Source: Pegea sp. RAD2-039
Lineage: Eukaryota; Chordata; Thaliacea; Salpida; Salpidae
DNA length: 64,000 nucleotides
Assembly (NCBI GenBank): GCA_034620365.1
Contig: JAQGEQ010000170.1
Span: forward strand, 806,001 to 870,000
Direction: 5' to 3'
Below are positions 1 to 11,957 of this stretch, one piece after another (the first letter of the stretch is position 1; each line of letters starts with the position of its first letter). A program made the translations under genes and the position numbers. Below the pieces are notes generated by a model that saw nothing but the letters and a program-made list of their open reading frames with translations, was not told the DNA's origin and ran no database searches.

Positions 1-2841
1 GGAATACCTACCTTTTTTATTATTTCTTTATTTTTATTGATAAATTTTTTACTATGAAAAGAGGCAATTGGATTAAAGGAATTTAATGTGACTCTTTCAC
101 GTGACCATCTTCTTATGATTAGTGCCATGTGTTTCAAAATTTACAAGTTTTTAAATATTTATTCTTCAAAAAATATAAATGAAAAAACACAGAAATCTTA
201 ATCGATCTTATTTTGACTGCAAATTGAAAAGTTAAAAAAAAAACAATTTCAATAAAACTATATTAAAAGCTAAATCAAGTCATGTTAATTTAACTAAAAC
301 ATTGAAGAAGTATTATAATAAGAGCTAGTAAAACTTGTAAGATCATAACTAGTGGTTACTTATATCTATGATCTAAAACATTATGATTATATAACCATGT
401 TGTCTAAAGTCATATTTTCAATAGTATAAAATGATATTGTATTATCATATTATTAAATTACTTGAACTTATTTAAGGGGTTTTCCATACGACAAGATTTC
501 TGAAGGTCGCATATTAAACATACATGGTTTTTTCTAAGAAATAAAAGATAAAATGAAATCAACTGGGTGATAAAAATTCGACATCTGCACACAGACTTAA
601 AAGTGTATAGCATTCGAACGTACTATAATGAAAGAAATAGAATGTAAACGATATTTGTTGTAAACAAACATTATGGCTAAAAAATCAGTTTTACATATAA
701 ACTTGTTGGGATTTCTTTAATTGCATAATGAGAAATAAAATGTTTGTATAAAAATTGGCTCAAGCTTATAAAAACTTGTAAAATATTTTAAATGAGATTT
801 AGAATCTAAGAGCTTTGTAAATTAATTATATCAGATCATCATATTGTCAGAACTTTGAAGGGTTTTTTCTATTATAATACTCTGTTAAAATGAATAATAT
901 CTCCATTATAATAGATAAAATTAAACAATTTCACTATTTTCTTGACCATAGTTTTCAAATCAACTTTATCTTTTCTTTTTCACTATATTCGGTTCTTACA
1001 TTTTTGATTTTCTAGCCAGCGATACTAAGACAACTTTTTTGAAACCTTGTAAAAATATATAAATACATTTATACTACAACTCTGTATATAACTTAAACTG
1101 TGATTTATAAAGTGTACAAATATATTTTTAACTTATATTAGGCTCATGTTATACTAATAATACTTCTATAAGGTCATAATATCATGATTAGTTTTAGATT
1201 TTTATTAAATAATTTTTTGTTATGTATCTATTTAAAGTATCAATTTTCAAAAATATATTGTTTAAGATGTTTCCCATATTTGAAAATACTACTTAACTTG
1301 TATTAAAAATATTTATAGTTTAACTTATATACAGAAAGGGTAAAGATAAATTTAGTTTCTTCAGTAGTGAACCAAGTAACACCTTAAACCTTCCGTAACG
1401 GAAAACAATTTAGAAGAAAAATATAAAATTTTAATCAAATGTTACATAATTTGGATAAAAAATGGATAAAAAATCTTCACTAAGGCTTCTTGATTACTAA
1501 ACACTATAACACTGAGGGATAACTTAATCACACAAATAACGGTTTTTGTATTCTAGTGTCTAAACTTTTGTTTGTTTTGAGATTAATATTTAATTTTATA
1601 TCTGATACGTACTCATATACTAGCAAGATAGAAGCTTTGAAGCGCTGCACTTCGGTTGACTAATTTTTGCAAGATTCGCTATGAAATAAAATCCTGTTCA
1701 AGCTTCTCCTCAAGTTTCAAGTGCTTTATACTCCTAGAGAAAAAGCTGAAAAATCCAAAGCTAATGTTGATGATTTTCTTAGGTATATTTATTTATAAAA
1801 ATAATAAAAACATAAAAAGTTTATTCAACTTTATAAGTTTCTTTTTACATTGCCATTCTAAAAAATCAGAGGAATTTTTCTAGTCTACTTTTTGTATCCT
1901 AGCAGCTCTTTTCCTCCAAGTAGCAGCTCTTAACTTAATATTAACCAATTAGTATCATTTTGAAAGTTAAATATTTCTTTAATAACAAGCTTCGATAAAA
2001 CTCAAACTTAAAAAGCATATCAGCAGTGATTGATTCTTCACAGGGTCAATACTTTAGCTAGTGCTTGAATGAAAATATCTTAAGCTTGGTTCACCTTATA
2101 TTCAGGTTGGTTTACCTCGTCCAACGGTTACTTTTGTTTCTTTTACAAAACGCACAGTCTTTTTAAGGTTCTTCTTACTGTTACTGATATCAATATTAGC
2201 TTTCATATTCTAAAAAATTGAATTCTGTCGTAAGGGTGAGGAAATTTTTAATTATATAAAATAACTCTAGCATCTTTAGCAAACTATATTTAGTTCTTAT
2301 TTACGATTTTTATGAAGTTCTTTACAACCTTTAAAGGTTTAAATAGTCATATACTTTTAGTAGTTGTAATTTTAGGTAGTTTTTTCTTAGTGCTGCCGTA
2401 TAATGAATTATCAGAGTAACCAATCGTGAAGTAATTTTAGCTGTATTTTATCAACTTGGGATAAATAAATGCTATATTAGCAATAATCATCTTAAGCTCG
2501 GTAAATGAACTACTAAGCCCAGGTTTAGTTTTAATTCATTTTTAGTCGTAGTTGCATTTGAACTGTTATTGATTTTAACTTTATAAGCTGAAAGGCTCTG
2601 GACTGAATAGAGATAATAAACTTAAATTATTTCTAAAAGTATTTGATTCTCATTAATTATCTATTATTATACGAAGAATTGTGTTAGTAAGCTTTGCGCA
2701 AAAAATATTTTTTTAAAAACAATGGAAAGATATTGTAGCTTTTAGCAGCTTAAGAATATGTCTAGCTGTAAATACTTTGAATACAATTGTTTTCATTGCT
2801 GTAGACATTCTTTGGGGTCAGCAACATTAAAGATATTGTAA
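1..2841. other. AT-rich non-coding stretch
   Basis: No convincing exon, RNA gene or element was recognised here. The only open frame of note (75 codons at 1656-1883) has low-complexity F/K/S/I composition and looks like chance. Confidence 0.6.
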
Positions 2842-3025
2842 TATTTATTTATTTATTTATTTTTTTATATATATAAACGCGAAGGAGGGTGCCTAAAGAG
2901 AGCACATCTCACTAACACACATTCTCAGGAGTTTTATATGTCTCCACCTAGGGTCGAACCCGGTACTTCCTAGCTAGATGTAACTTGTAGCTAGGTGTAG
3001 TAACCGCTTCGCCACCAAGCAGGAC
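2842..3025 (-). mobile_element. tRNA-derived SINE with LINE-like 3' tail
   Basis: Read on the minus strand, the element opens with a tRNA-like head holding a good RNA polymerase III A box (TGGCGAAGCGG, about 3013-3003) and a B box (GGGTTCGACCC, about 2961-2951). A tRNA-unrelated body follows, then an (ATAAA)n-type tail at 2842-2867. The segment 2927-2873 matches the end of the LINE-like element at 20514-20568 in 48 of 55 positions, as expected if the SINE is copied by that LINE family's reverse transcriptase. The anticodon part is degenerate, so this is not a functional tRNA. I could not define clear target-site duplications. Confidence 0.88.
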
Positions 3026-5008
3026 ATTTTACAAGTTTAAAATAATTTTTTCAGAAGATGTATGATTACATAGTTTTTATATAATTTCAATTTCAAAACT
3101 ATTTAGTAATAGTGTTTTTATCCATGTCATAATTCTTTTTTAATTTAAAGTTGTTTAAGATAATTTTTATGGTAACCTAGATAAGCCAAAAAAGTTCAGT
3201 CCCTTGTTAAACTATTGTAGTAATGGCTAGTTCATTTCATTGATTCGAAATCTCTTTCTGTCGCGCCTATCTTCACGCGCCACTATTTTACGTATAGGCC
3301 TAAAATGCTTTACATTTTAAGATTAATTATTTTAATTAAGGTAAGTAAAAAAACTTATTAATTAATTTTTGTAATCATGTAGAGCATTGTAGCTTTTAAG
3401 TCAGTGTTTTATTTCAAATTCCAGTATTTAAACACTATTAATTTAATTTTCATTCAGTTGTTTTTTTTTTAATAATTTTTCTTCAAAGATTTAGAATTTA
3501 TTTTTAGTTATTTTTTATTCAATGAATTAATTTATTTTTATAGTTTAATCAATACTAATTGTGCTTTCAAATGTTTTTACTTTAAAATTTGTTAAATCAT
3601 GTTATAAGGTTTAATTGAAAAAACTTTGGACTACACCCATGTATTCTTAGTTTTAAGTCAAATTTCATTCAAGTAAGAATATTTAAAAAAAAGTTTTTTA
3701 TAGTTTTTTTTGTATAAAGTAATTTTTAAATAATTTTTAAAGTATATCTTTTTTTTATATAATTGTGATTTACTTTAAAATATTTCAAAATAAAATTTAA
3801 GTATAAATAAAAGATGTTTATTTCAAATATTCATTTTTTTATTTTGTCTTGATAATATATATAAACTTTTTTTAAAATTTTAATAATAATTTATTAGTGT
3901 AGAATTTCAAAAAACTATATGTTTTTTTTAAATAGCAAATGTTTAAAGTATTTATTGTGTAAGTAGTAAGATTTTGATTTCATTCTTTTATTTAAAAAAC
4001 TATGATTTAATTTTATTGATTTTTGAGTTGAACCAACCATAGTTGAATTATAAATTTGTAATATTTTTGTTTTATTTTGATTAGTCATTAACCAATTTTT
4101 GATTTTACTTTGATTTAATATTTTTGATTTTAAGTATTTCTTAACTAATTCTAAAATATTTAACATTTTCTCAAAAGTATTATTGTTTTAAGATTTTTAT
4201 ATATAAAAAGTTGTTCAACTATATTATAGATAACTGGTTCAATTTTTTTTATTTTTGTTTATAGCTTATGAAAACATTACTAGTAAATTGAAATTTATGT
4301 TTATTAATAGTTATAAAATGTTTTGTCTATTTGGTTTAGGGTTTGTTGATATTATATATTATTTATAGAAAAACTATTAGATCTATAGATATATTTTTTG
4401 TTTTAATTATCCAATCATAATAGATAATTTATGAGATATAAACATCAGTATAATTTATAATTATAATTATCAACATAAATCATAGTTATAAAATTTCATT
4501 TAAAATAAAATATCTAGTTTTTATTAAAATGTTGTATTAAGTATGTATTAGATGAATATTTTATATAAATATATTAAATAGTTTTTGATGAACAAAATTG
4601 TTCTAGCTTTTGAATTATATTATTTAAAAAGACTTTATTATTATTTTATTATATTTGAATGTTTTTGAATTTTCATTATATAAACTGGTATTAGAAGTTG
4701 AATTAAAAGAACTAATTAAATTTCTTCTTTTTTATTAAAACTAAATCAAACCTTATATAATCCTACTTTTTCAATTTAGTTTTTTTTATAGTAATAACAT
4801 TAGTCATTAATTTCAAAAATTGTTATATAAAACTGTTTTATCGTAATTATGTCAAAATCATTGTTACTTTATTTTATATAAAAAATTTTATATAAAGTAA
4901 TTACAGTTTTTATCTTTTTAATTGTTTTGTCACTCATTGTTAAACAGTTTTTTAACTTTTAGCTTGTTGAAGCATCAATTATTGTAGGAAATTTTTTTAA
5001 TTACAAAA
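3026..5008. other. AT-rich upstream region of CDK11
   Basis: Almost pure A/T sequence with no coding signal; the 83-codon minus frame at 3915-4166 is low complexity. A short CG-containing patch at about 3262-3300 (CACGCGCCACTATTTTACG) stands out but was not assigned. Close to the CDK11 start, TATTGTAG at 4980-4987 could be a 3' splice site for a 5'-UTR intron or for trans-splicing; this is a guess. Confidence 0.4.
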
Positions 5009-8000
5009 ATGGAAGAAGGTGAATTGATTGATAATGAATATAGTGCCAGACAAGAAGGGAAAAGGTTTGTTGATTCATAAACAGTTTTGTAGAAGCTACA
5101 TCATAAATCCAACTTTGATTTTGTATTAAATATTGAAGTTTTCTATGATAGAAATCCTGTTTTAATAATAGACCTTACCCTGATGGAAGTGATGAGGAGG
5201 ATTCTCTCCATATCAGACCTCCTCTACTATCGAAGAAACATAAGCGACATCACAAAAAAAGTAAATCAAAAGATGAAAAGAAAAAAAAGAAGCATAGAGA
5301 TCGTTCTAGCGGTTAGTTGCTACGCAACAAGCGTCTGTTGCAAGTTGAAAGTGTTTTTGTGATAGAAAGGGAAGTTGAACAGACCAACTTTTACAAGAAA
5401 CACATGTACCGGATGAAGACGGACTCGACAGTGTTAGATAATGGTCAGAGCCGGCGGAAAGACTCCTCAGATATTAGGTAAAGACCCACAAACCCACCCC
5501 ATTCATCAGTTTCATAAATTTGCATATTTCAGAAGCTCTAGAGGTCGATATTCAGATGAAACAAAAGATCATATGCGGCAGCGTGATCGGTAAGATCAAC
5601 AGAACTCGATTTAATCTTCTTCTAATCATCAAATCTTTTAGAAGCGACAAATCATATGATCGCCGAAAAGTTTCGTCTTTTGTCTCTATTCCTAATCCCT
5701 CATCCAAACGTCCTTCATCTTATTACCCTCGAAGCGGAAAGAATCGATCAACAGACATCACCCAGCCAACTTCTCGAAGCTGTAAGTGGTGATGACGTCA
5801 TCAACACACGCTTCACTCGCTTTTATTTTCAGCTCGTTCTAATTCACCTCTCATTAAGCGAGTGGGCGTGGAATCGTTCCCAGGTCGAAGAAATCCATCG
5901 TCCAGTAAGTCCGGCCCTTGCCTGCCCCTCTTATGTGATTCTAACTTCATTGCGGTTCAGGCAATCATAGTCGCTCGAAAACAACGTCAGAAGTGATGGT
6001 GTCATCAAAGATGTTGTCGTCATATCAACGGAGTCGAAAGTCGGAAGTGGTAAGATCGAAGCGTTTAGAGATGGAAGTCGAAATCGCGTCGCGCGAGTCT
6101 TCCAAACACTCGAATATGGACAGACTAGCACCTAGTGGTCACCACCATGCGCGCTTCTCTGGTCAGTCCATCCCAACTTCGCGCGTTCGCAATTGTGACG
6201 TAATTTTTGTAGGTTCCGACAATGAAGAGGACCGCGATATGTCCTTTGAGCGTAGAGATCATTCCGATGAGGTGAGTCGCGATCATGACGTTATTTTAGT
6301 TGTCATAGCAACCTACTTTTAGGAGCGAGATGAAGATGAGAGCTCTTCATCATCAGAAGACGACTCCGAAGACGATGAGTCGAGCGGAAACAGCGCTCAG
6401 CCGCTCGCTACAGGACATGCGTCATCGGTTTCTAGCACCAACTCGCACGCCATCTACGGTAACTAAGTGATGACGTCATCAACACGCTTGTTTCTGATAT
6501 GTGGATGTTGTAGGGGTGGGACGTTCGCGCTTCGATTCACCGATTCCGTCATCAGACGAAGAATCGCTTCCGACTTCGACTCAGCTTCCTTTTAGCGGTG
6601 ATGACGAAGATTGGCCCGAAGATAAAAGTCTCTCGCCTGTCCCAGGTAATGTTCCACATTGTCCACAAAAGCACCTCTAACTCATGTGGTCCAGAAGTCC
6701 CGGCCCTACCCTACTACTACCCAGCGCTGAAAGGCTGCCGAAGTGTCGATGAGTTCCATTGTTTAAATCGAATCGAAGAAGGAACTTATGGAGTGGTGTT
6801 CCGCGGCGTAGAGAAGAAATCAGGTTCTTTGTGTCCACTGACATTCTTCTATCTAACCTCTCGATGTAGGAAAGAAGGTCGCGTTGAAGAGATTGAAGAT
6901 GGAGAAAGAAAAAGAAGGTTTTCCGATCACGTCACTTCGAGAAGTTTGCACCTTAAGTAAAGCCAACCACCCGAACATCGTGAATGTTCAAGAGATTGTG
7001 GTTGGTTCGAGTGTTGATAAAATCTACATCGTCATGGAGTACGTCGAACACGATCTCAAATCACTCACTGAAACCATGAAGCATCCCTTTCTCGTTGGTG
7101 AGTGCGCGTGCGTTGATGACGTCATGATCGCAAGAGAATGGTTCGTAGGTGAAGTGAAGACGTTGATGAAGCAGTTGTTGTCCGGCATTCATCATCTCCA
7201 TGACAACTGGATCCTACATCGCGACTTGAAGACCTCAAATCTGCTGTTGAGTCATCGAGGAATCCTTAAAATTGGTTTGTCCTCATCTCACCTTCTTCTT
7301 GTTTTCTAATTATCACGTCATAGGGGACTTCGGACTAGCGCGTGAGTACGGGTCTCCCTTGCGACCATACACGCCCATTGTAGTCACCTTATGGTATAGA
7401 TGTCCAGAGCTTCTTCTGGGGCAAAAAGTACGACCCATAATCCCTTTCCGCCCCTTTTAATCTCGATGTTATTCTAGGAGTACTCCACAGCTGTTGATAT
7501 GTGGAGTGTCGGTTGTATTCTCGCGGAGCTGGTTCAGCGGAAAGCTCTTTTACCCGGCAGAGGAGAACTTGATCAGATCAAGTTAATCTTCAAAGTGAGA
7601 CTTTTAACTTCCTGCTTCCAATTTTCTATCTTGTTTTGATCAGTTGCTAGGCACACCCGATGAAAACATCTGGCCTGGTTACAACCAGCTACCGATGGTC
7701 AAGAACAGCGACTTGCCAACATATCCGCGTCGAAACGAACTCAGAAAGCGATTCAGCGTCACTCAATTCGATGAAACTGGTCTCGACCTACTCAATAAGT
7801 AAGTCAATTCATCATCTGCTGCTGCCCACTAATTGATAAACTGACCAGACAATCTGCACGCCCCAACTAATTAACCAAACACCATTTCAGTTTGTTCCAA
7901 TCATTTATATCGTGAAGCATTCGCGATTATAAATAGATGTTTTGTAAGTAAACCGTTACTACCCCTATAATTTGTTTGCTAATGTCTGCAGTGGCCATGG

Positions 8001-8724
8001 ATATGTTGTTTAAGCTCCGCAAAGGACCAGTCTTTCGTCAATGACGAAACCCTCCCTCCTACCCACCCACCAGGCAGCTGACGGCTGAGGTAAATTTGTA
8101 TCGAATGATTTGTGCTTTCTTCAAGGTGCTAGGGGGCAGAGACATGTTTTCGATGTAATCTTCTGCTTTTCTTCAGTATTTGTTTGGGGGAAATTTGAGG
8201 TGCTGGGTTCCATCTTCTCACTATCAGCAAATAACCGAAGATTTAAACGCCCGTCTAGCACCTTGCTGATAAGCCTGACGATACCAGCTGCCTGAACCTC
8301 TCCCACCTCTATCCACGCCACTATTACGTCACCACATCTTTCAGCTTCTCTTTTTTTTCAGGTTCCTCACATACAGTCCTGAAAATCGTATATCAGCCGA
8401 AGAAGCCCTTCAACACCCCTGGTTTACCACCGAGCCCCGACCTGTCAAACCCTCAGAATTCCCCACGTGGCCAGCTAGAAGTGAAACTGTCAAAAAGACT
8501 GATTCCAACGCGGCATCACACAACACACCAAGAGCGCCCTCTGGTGGTATGGGATACGATGAATTGATGGTTAGTTGCTGCCCACCAATCAACTTTCACG
8601 CCACTAATACATTTTAACTTTTCTGTTTTTCTTTTATTAGAATGAAGATGATTATGGATTTCAATTAAAGGCTCCCAAAGAAGGTATCAGTAAGCAAGGA
8701 GCTGGTTTTCAATTAAAATTTTAA
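5009..8724 (+). CDS. CDK11: Cyclin-dependent kinase 11 (PITSLRE kinase)
   Basis: This Ser/Thr kinase pairs with L-type cyclins and acts in the nucleus in transcription and pre-mRNA splicing. The ATG at 5009 (AAAAATGG) opens a Lys/Arg/Ser-rich and then Glu/Asp-rich N-terminal half. The kinase domain starts near 6720 and shows EEGTYGVV (glycine loop), KKVALKRL (catalytic lysine), PITSLRE (the diagnostic cyclin-binding helix, about 6915), HRDLKTSN (about 7220) and DFGLAREYG (about 7326). The protein ends GFQLKF. Exons begin 5009-5064, 5172-5311 and 5366-5477; the last three are 7626-7798 (start approximate), 8362-8569 and 8641-8724. Most introns are about 50 nt, but intron 7799-8361 is 563 nt. 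All junctions checked keep frame. Exons and introns are clearly richer in G+C than the flanks. AATAAA follows at 8817-8822. Identity is secure from the motif set. Confidence 0.97.
7891..8089 (+). other. Two candidate unproductive cassette exons in CDK11 intron
   Basis: Inside the long CDK11 intron, 7891-7943 follows ATTTCAG and precedes the donor GTAAGTAAA. Then 7944-7991 has typical intron size (48 nt) and ends TGTCTGCAG. The stretch 7992-8089 ends at GAG followed by GTAAAT. Including either segment in the CDK11 reading phase gives an early stop (after about 8 codons for the first, after GHGYVV for the second). They could be poison exons or simply decoy sites. Confidence 0.35.
8533..8547 (-). 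promoter_or_regulatory. CTCF-like core motif inside CDK11 exon
   Basis: On the minus strand this reads CCACCAGAGGGCGCT, which fits the known vertebrate CTCF core. It lies in coding sequence for a Pro-Gly-rich stretch, so protein constraint may explain it. Binding is untested. Confidence 0.3.
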
Positions 8725-9181
8725 ATCTTTCTCACGTCGACCTTTATTGGTTTCTTTTGTAAATCTGGCGTCTTGTTCTTGATAGAAAATTATTCTCGAA
8801 AAACCCCCAAAAAAATAATAAAATTGAAAAAATTAAATTTGGTTTTAAATAAAGATTGGAAATTATTTCAAAGTTACATTTGTTCAATGATACAAACCGC
8901 AGAGTAAAACTGATAAGTCAGAAAATAAGATATTAGGTTTCTCCAGATGACATGAAGATACTCTGCGCAAAAGTACTAGTTAAGAAGTAAAAACGTTTTT
9001 ATAACCAACGCATAGCTACAGATGTTAAAACAAACAAAAAAAGAGAAATTAAAATGTAGGTTATTAATCAAAAGAACAAAATAATTAGAAAAAATGAACA
9101 AGCTGATGACAGCTTCTGTGAGGAAATCGCGATCTTTATATATCTAAAACAATCTTAAAAGAGTCTTAACTGAAGAAGCTG

Positions 9182-9391
9182 TTAGCGGTTGTTGTTAAGT
9201 GGGTTCATTTTCAACAACAAGCCTATAAGGTGTATGATCTTTAAAGAAATGATTAAAACTATTAGTACGAGGTAATTGAGAAGAATTCGGTATGGTATTG
9301 AGACAGGTATTAAGTATGAAGTTTTTAGAAACGATATTTGTTTGAAAAAGTCGTATCTAAGGAGAGCTGGAATAATTACAGTGAAGAACAT
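9182..9391 (-). CDS. Small hydrophobic ORF, possible terminal exon
   Basis: A 69-codon frame opens with ATG at 9391 and ends TAA at 9182. The peptide is very hydrophobic, with a likely membrane helix in its second half (LVLIVLIISLKIIHLIGLLL). The frame stays open upstream to a possible acceptor (TTTTTAAAG, about 9408), and a second short hydrophobic ORF starts at about 9524 on the same strand, so both may belong to a small membrane protein gene. I could not join them in frame with a normal donor. I recognise no family, and chance is a real alternative in A/T-rich DNA. Confidence 0.25.
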   Translation of the reverse strand: MFFTVIIPALLRYDFFKQISFLKTSYLIPVSIPYRILLNYLVLIVLIISLKIIHLIGLLLKMNPLNNNR

Positions 9392-9911
9392 CCACTTAAA
9401 TAACTTTAAAAATTAAGATATAATTCTTAATTTTGTAAAAGCATACAAGAACAATAAATTGTAAGAAAGCTGACAAAAAATATCAAACAAACTCCAAATT
9501 GTTGTAAGGATTTCCATTTTCAAATGTATTCTTGTAAATTTGACAAACTACAAAGTTTTTCAACAAAATATTTGTAACTGATCAATTGTATTTGAATAAC
9601 TTTGATTAATAATTTAATAGAAAAGTAGGCTCTAATATAATATTAAAGATGTTAGTTAGTTTGTTAAACGTGACTGCATAAGTTTGTTATGAGATGATTA
9701 TGAAGATTGAATTAAAAGAATTTACTTTACTCTTCAATGGTAAAAATCAAAAATTATATTTGATAAACTTTTTTATTGCATGTATAATAGCTGAGATTTC
9801 ATTTCACTAAAATATTTATAAAGTTTAAACAAACGTTCAAGGTACCTCATTGAGATTGTCGATGCCTCTGACTATTTTGACAACAAGCTCAGTTGTTACC
9901 CAATTCAATTA

Positions 9912-9945
9912 TGACGTCACTATTGAACTTTTTATCTTTATACTT
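9912..9945 (+). promoter_or_regulatory. CRE (TGACGTCA) plus TATA-like site before orphan gene
   Basis: A perfect CRE palindrome lies at 9912-9919, and a weak TATA-like run (TTTATCTTTATAC) follows about 12-22 nt later. The ATG of the single-exon gene is 70 nt beyond the CRE. This resembles a core promoter bound by CREB/ATF bZIP factors; the role is inferred from position only. Confidence 0.45.
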
Positions 9946-9989
9946 TTGCCAAGTTTTAACACATTTTATTATTAGTATTCGGCACGCAT

Positions 9990-10943
9990 ATGAGCATTTC
10001 ACGAATTTCTAAAATGAGTCTTTCAGTGAAGCCAAGTTTGAATGATTATAGAGTCAGCTCTTATTGTAATCGTTTACTCGAAGATAAAATCGAGTTGTGG
10101 GAGTTTTTGGCCCTTGAAAAAATTTGTCTTCAGGAAGATTTTAACATCGACGATGTTGAAAAAATAAACCTCAATCGAGATGGTAATTCTCGACCAGACT
10201 CTGCTCCACCCTTGCTGGTGATGAAAAGTCAGAAAGAAACTAACTTGCTTCGAAGAAGAAGTTATTCACTAGAGAACCTAAAAATTAATTGTAACAAGTC
10301 CTACAAACATATTAATGGGTTTCCACCTTTGTGGATTTCCACACAGAAACCTAAAGTTAAAAAAAGTAAGAAAGGTTCTAAGAAAAATAAAAAGAAGATT
10401 CAGTTGAGTAAAAAAATAAATTTAGCTGTAACAAAAGCTGAATTTAAGAACCAACTACGAAATCTTAGCATACCACCTTGTATTCCCGAGTTAGTTGAAG
10501 ACATTATATCAACTAGCTCTGAAAGTAGTGATACTTATGGTGCTTGTGATGGAGATGGTGATAGTTTAAAATCCATAGATGAAATAAAAAGCATTGATTC
10601 GTTTTATGCTGGAGGTGATGGCAATAACAATGAAATAAAAAAGAAAAGTATTGAGCAAAGCTTTGAATATATGCCATTTAAAGAAACCATCAAAACTACA
10701 CCGATTAAAGCAAGAAGCTCATCTAGTTTTTGTAATTTGTTTATGAAGAAGAATCGAGTTTCACCATTAAATATGGCTGCTGAACCTAAACCTCAGAAAA
10801 AGTCAATTTGGAAAAGTTTGAAAAACAAACTTAGCATTTCTTGCAAAAGCTCCATAATTGACAAAACCTTCTATTATATGGGTGCTGCATCCTCAAAGTT
10901 AATATTTCCTTCATTTAACTTTACTTTATTAATTGCAAAATGA
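9990..10943 (+). CDS. Single-exon gene of unknown function, 317 aa
   Basis: This intronless ORF is the only long one between CDK11 and HEBP. I recognise no domain. The protein is basic and Ser/Lys-rich. It has an Arg-rich phosphorylation-type motif RRRSYS near residue 90, a dense Lys block near residues 120-145 (KKSKKGSKKNKKK) that could serve as a nuclear signal, an acidic/Ser stretch around 170-205, and a basic amphipathic-looking segment near 270-285 (KSIWKSLKNKLS). No signal peptide or membrane helix is evident. The ATG at 9990 sits 70 nt after a CRE and a second in-frame ATG follows at 10014. AATAAA at 11139-11144 could end the transcript. It may be lineage-specific or fast evolving, or a retrocopy whose parent I do not recognise. 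That it is coding rests on its length and normal amino-acid mix. Confidence 0.6.
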   Translation: MSISRISKMSLSVKPSLNDYRVSSYCNRLLEDKIELWEFLALEKICLQEDFNIDDVEKINLNRDGNSRPDSAPPLLVMKSQKETNLLRRRSYSLENLKINCNKSYKHINGFPPLWISTQKPKVKKSKKGSKKNKKKIQLSKKINLAVTKAEFKNQLRNLSIPPCIPELVEDIISTSSESSDTYGACDGDGDSLKSIDEIKSIDSFYAGGDGNNNEIKKKSIEQSFEYMPFKETIKTTPIKARSSSSFCNLFMKKNRVSPLNMAAEPKPQKKSIWKSLKNKLSISCKSSIIDKTFYYMGAASSKLIFPSFNFTLLIAK

Positions 10944-10957
10944 ATTGAATTATTGCG

Positions 10958-10973
10958 GATGTTTGCAAACATC
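10958..10973. repeat. Perfect 16-bp palindrome after orphan gene stop
   Basis: GATGTTTGCAAACATC is fully self-complementary and starts 14 nt after the stop codon at 10943. It contains TTTGCAAA. It could be a protein-binding site or a structural element in the 3' UTR. Confidence 0.6.
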
Positions 10974-11002
10974 ATTAAAACTTCAATGTAAGAACATTTG
11001 AG

Positions 11003-11037
11003 AGAAAGCTCTTCAAATATTTCGAAAGAAAGCTCTT
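11003..11037 (+). repeat. Short direct repeat in putative 3' UTR
   Basis: AGAAAGCTCTT occurs at 11003-11013 and again at 11027-11037, 24 nt apart, in the presumed 3' UTR of the orphan gene. Confidence 0.6.
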
Positions 11038-11138
11038 ATGAATATGCTAATTTATTCGTAGTCTTTGAACGTTCTGTTATTAATCTGCATTATTGCAGAC
11101 ATATAAACGTTCTCACGACTTTCGATATTATTTCATTC

Positions 11139-11144
11139 AATAAA
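11139..11144 (+). terminator. Polyadenylation signal AATAAA
   Basis: First canonical AATAAA downstream of the orphan ORF, about 195 nt after its stop. Confidence 0.5.
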
Positions 11145-11462
11145 ACAGATAAAAACTCAAAAGTTTGATTGTATCTTTTTATTTTGTCAATTATTTCAAA
11201 TAAAATATCATTGAGAAAACATAATTCTTGTCTGAAGTCAAATGTTTGCGATGTTTTGACATTTCCAAATTTATTTTTTATACAAATGAGCTCAAAATAA
11301 AATATTCAAGACTTTTTCAACACATCAAACTTTAGTTACATTATATTAGATAATGTCTTATATATAAGACTCTCTTAAAAATTGTTAACTTGTCACGCGA
11401 ATATATAATTATTCAAATTGTTATTATACTGGCAAAATATCCAGCATATAATGCTAAAGAGC

Positions 11463-11511
11463 TTTAAGTGGTTTTAAATGGTTTTTAAATGCGATTTAAA
11501 TGGTTTTAAAT
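11463..11511 (+). repeat. Imperfect tandem repeat of TTTAAATGG-type units
   Basis: Four to five near-copies of a GGTTTTAAAT/GCGATTTAAAT unit lie in a row. No function is suggested. Confidence 0.6.
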
Positions 11512-11957
11512 ATACCAAGGTTACTATATATTCAAAGAATTTATTTTTTATTTTTTTCATTATTCAGAAAATCATTGATTTTATAAAAATTTCATTTTCT
11601 CTGATACATATTTAAAAAACGAATAAGGTCTTATAAACGCTTACATCAGTTTTTGATATTTTTAATTACTCTCAATTAAGACTTTTAGTCCAATGCTACG
11701 TTGCTTCTAGTTACTAATTATCATTTAGTTTTTCCAAAAAGCAGCCCTAAAATAAATATTACTCTAAAATAAGATTTACTTCAATTAATTTCAACTGATT
11801 TTATTCTAACTCAAAACTCCAGATCAAATTTGAAGTTGTTTTAAGTTTAACTATTTTTGAAATTGGTTCAAAACATACTAAAAACTCATTTCAACATAAA
11901 GTTTATTTAAAAAGCTTTATTCACACAACAAAACCGATTAAATCAAACTTTCAAAAT

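Noticed and set aside
3915..4166. 83-codon minus frame at the left end
   Set aside because: It is dominated by Lys/Asn/Ile/Leu as expected from A/T-rich DNA and has no supporting signals.
9182..9524. Joining two hydrophobic minus-strand ORFs into one membrane protein
   Set aside because: No canonical donor gives a frame-consistent join, so only the longer ORF is listed, at low confidence.
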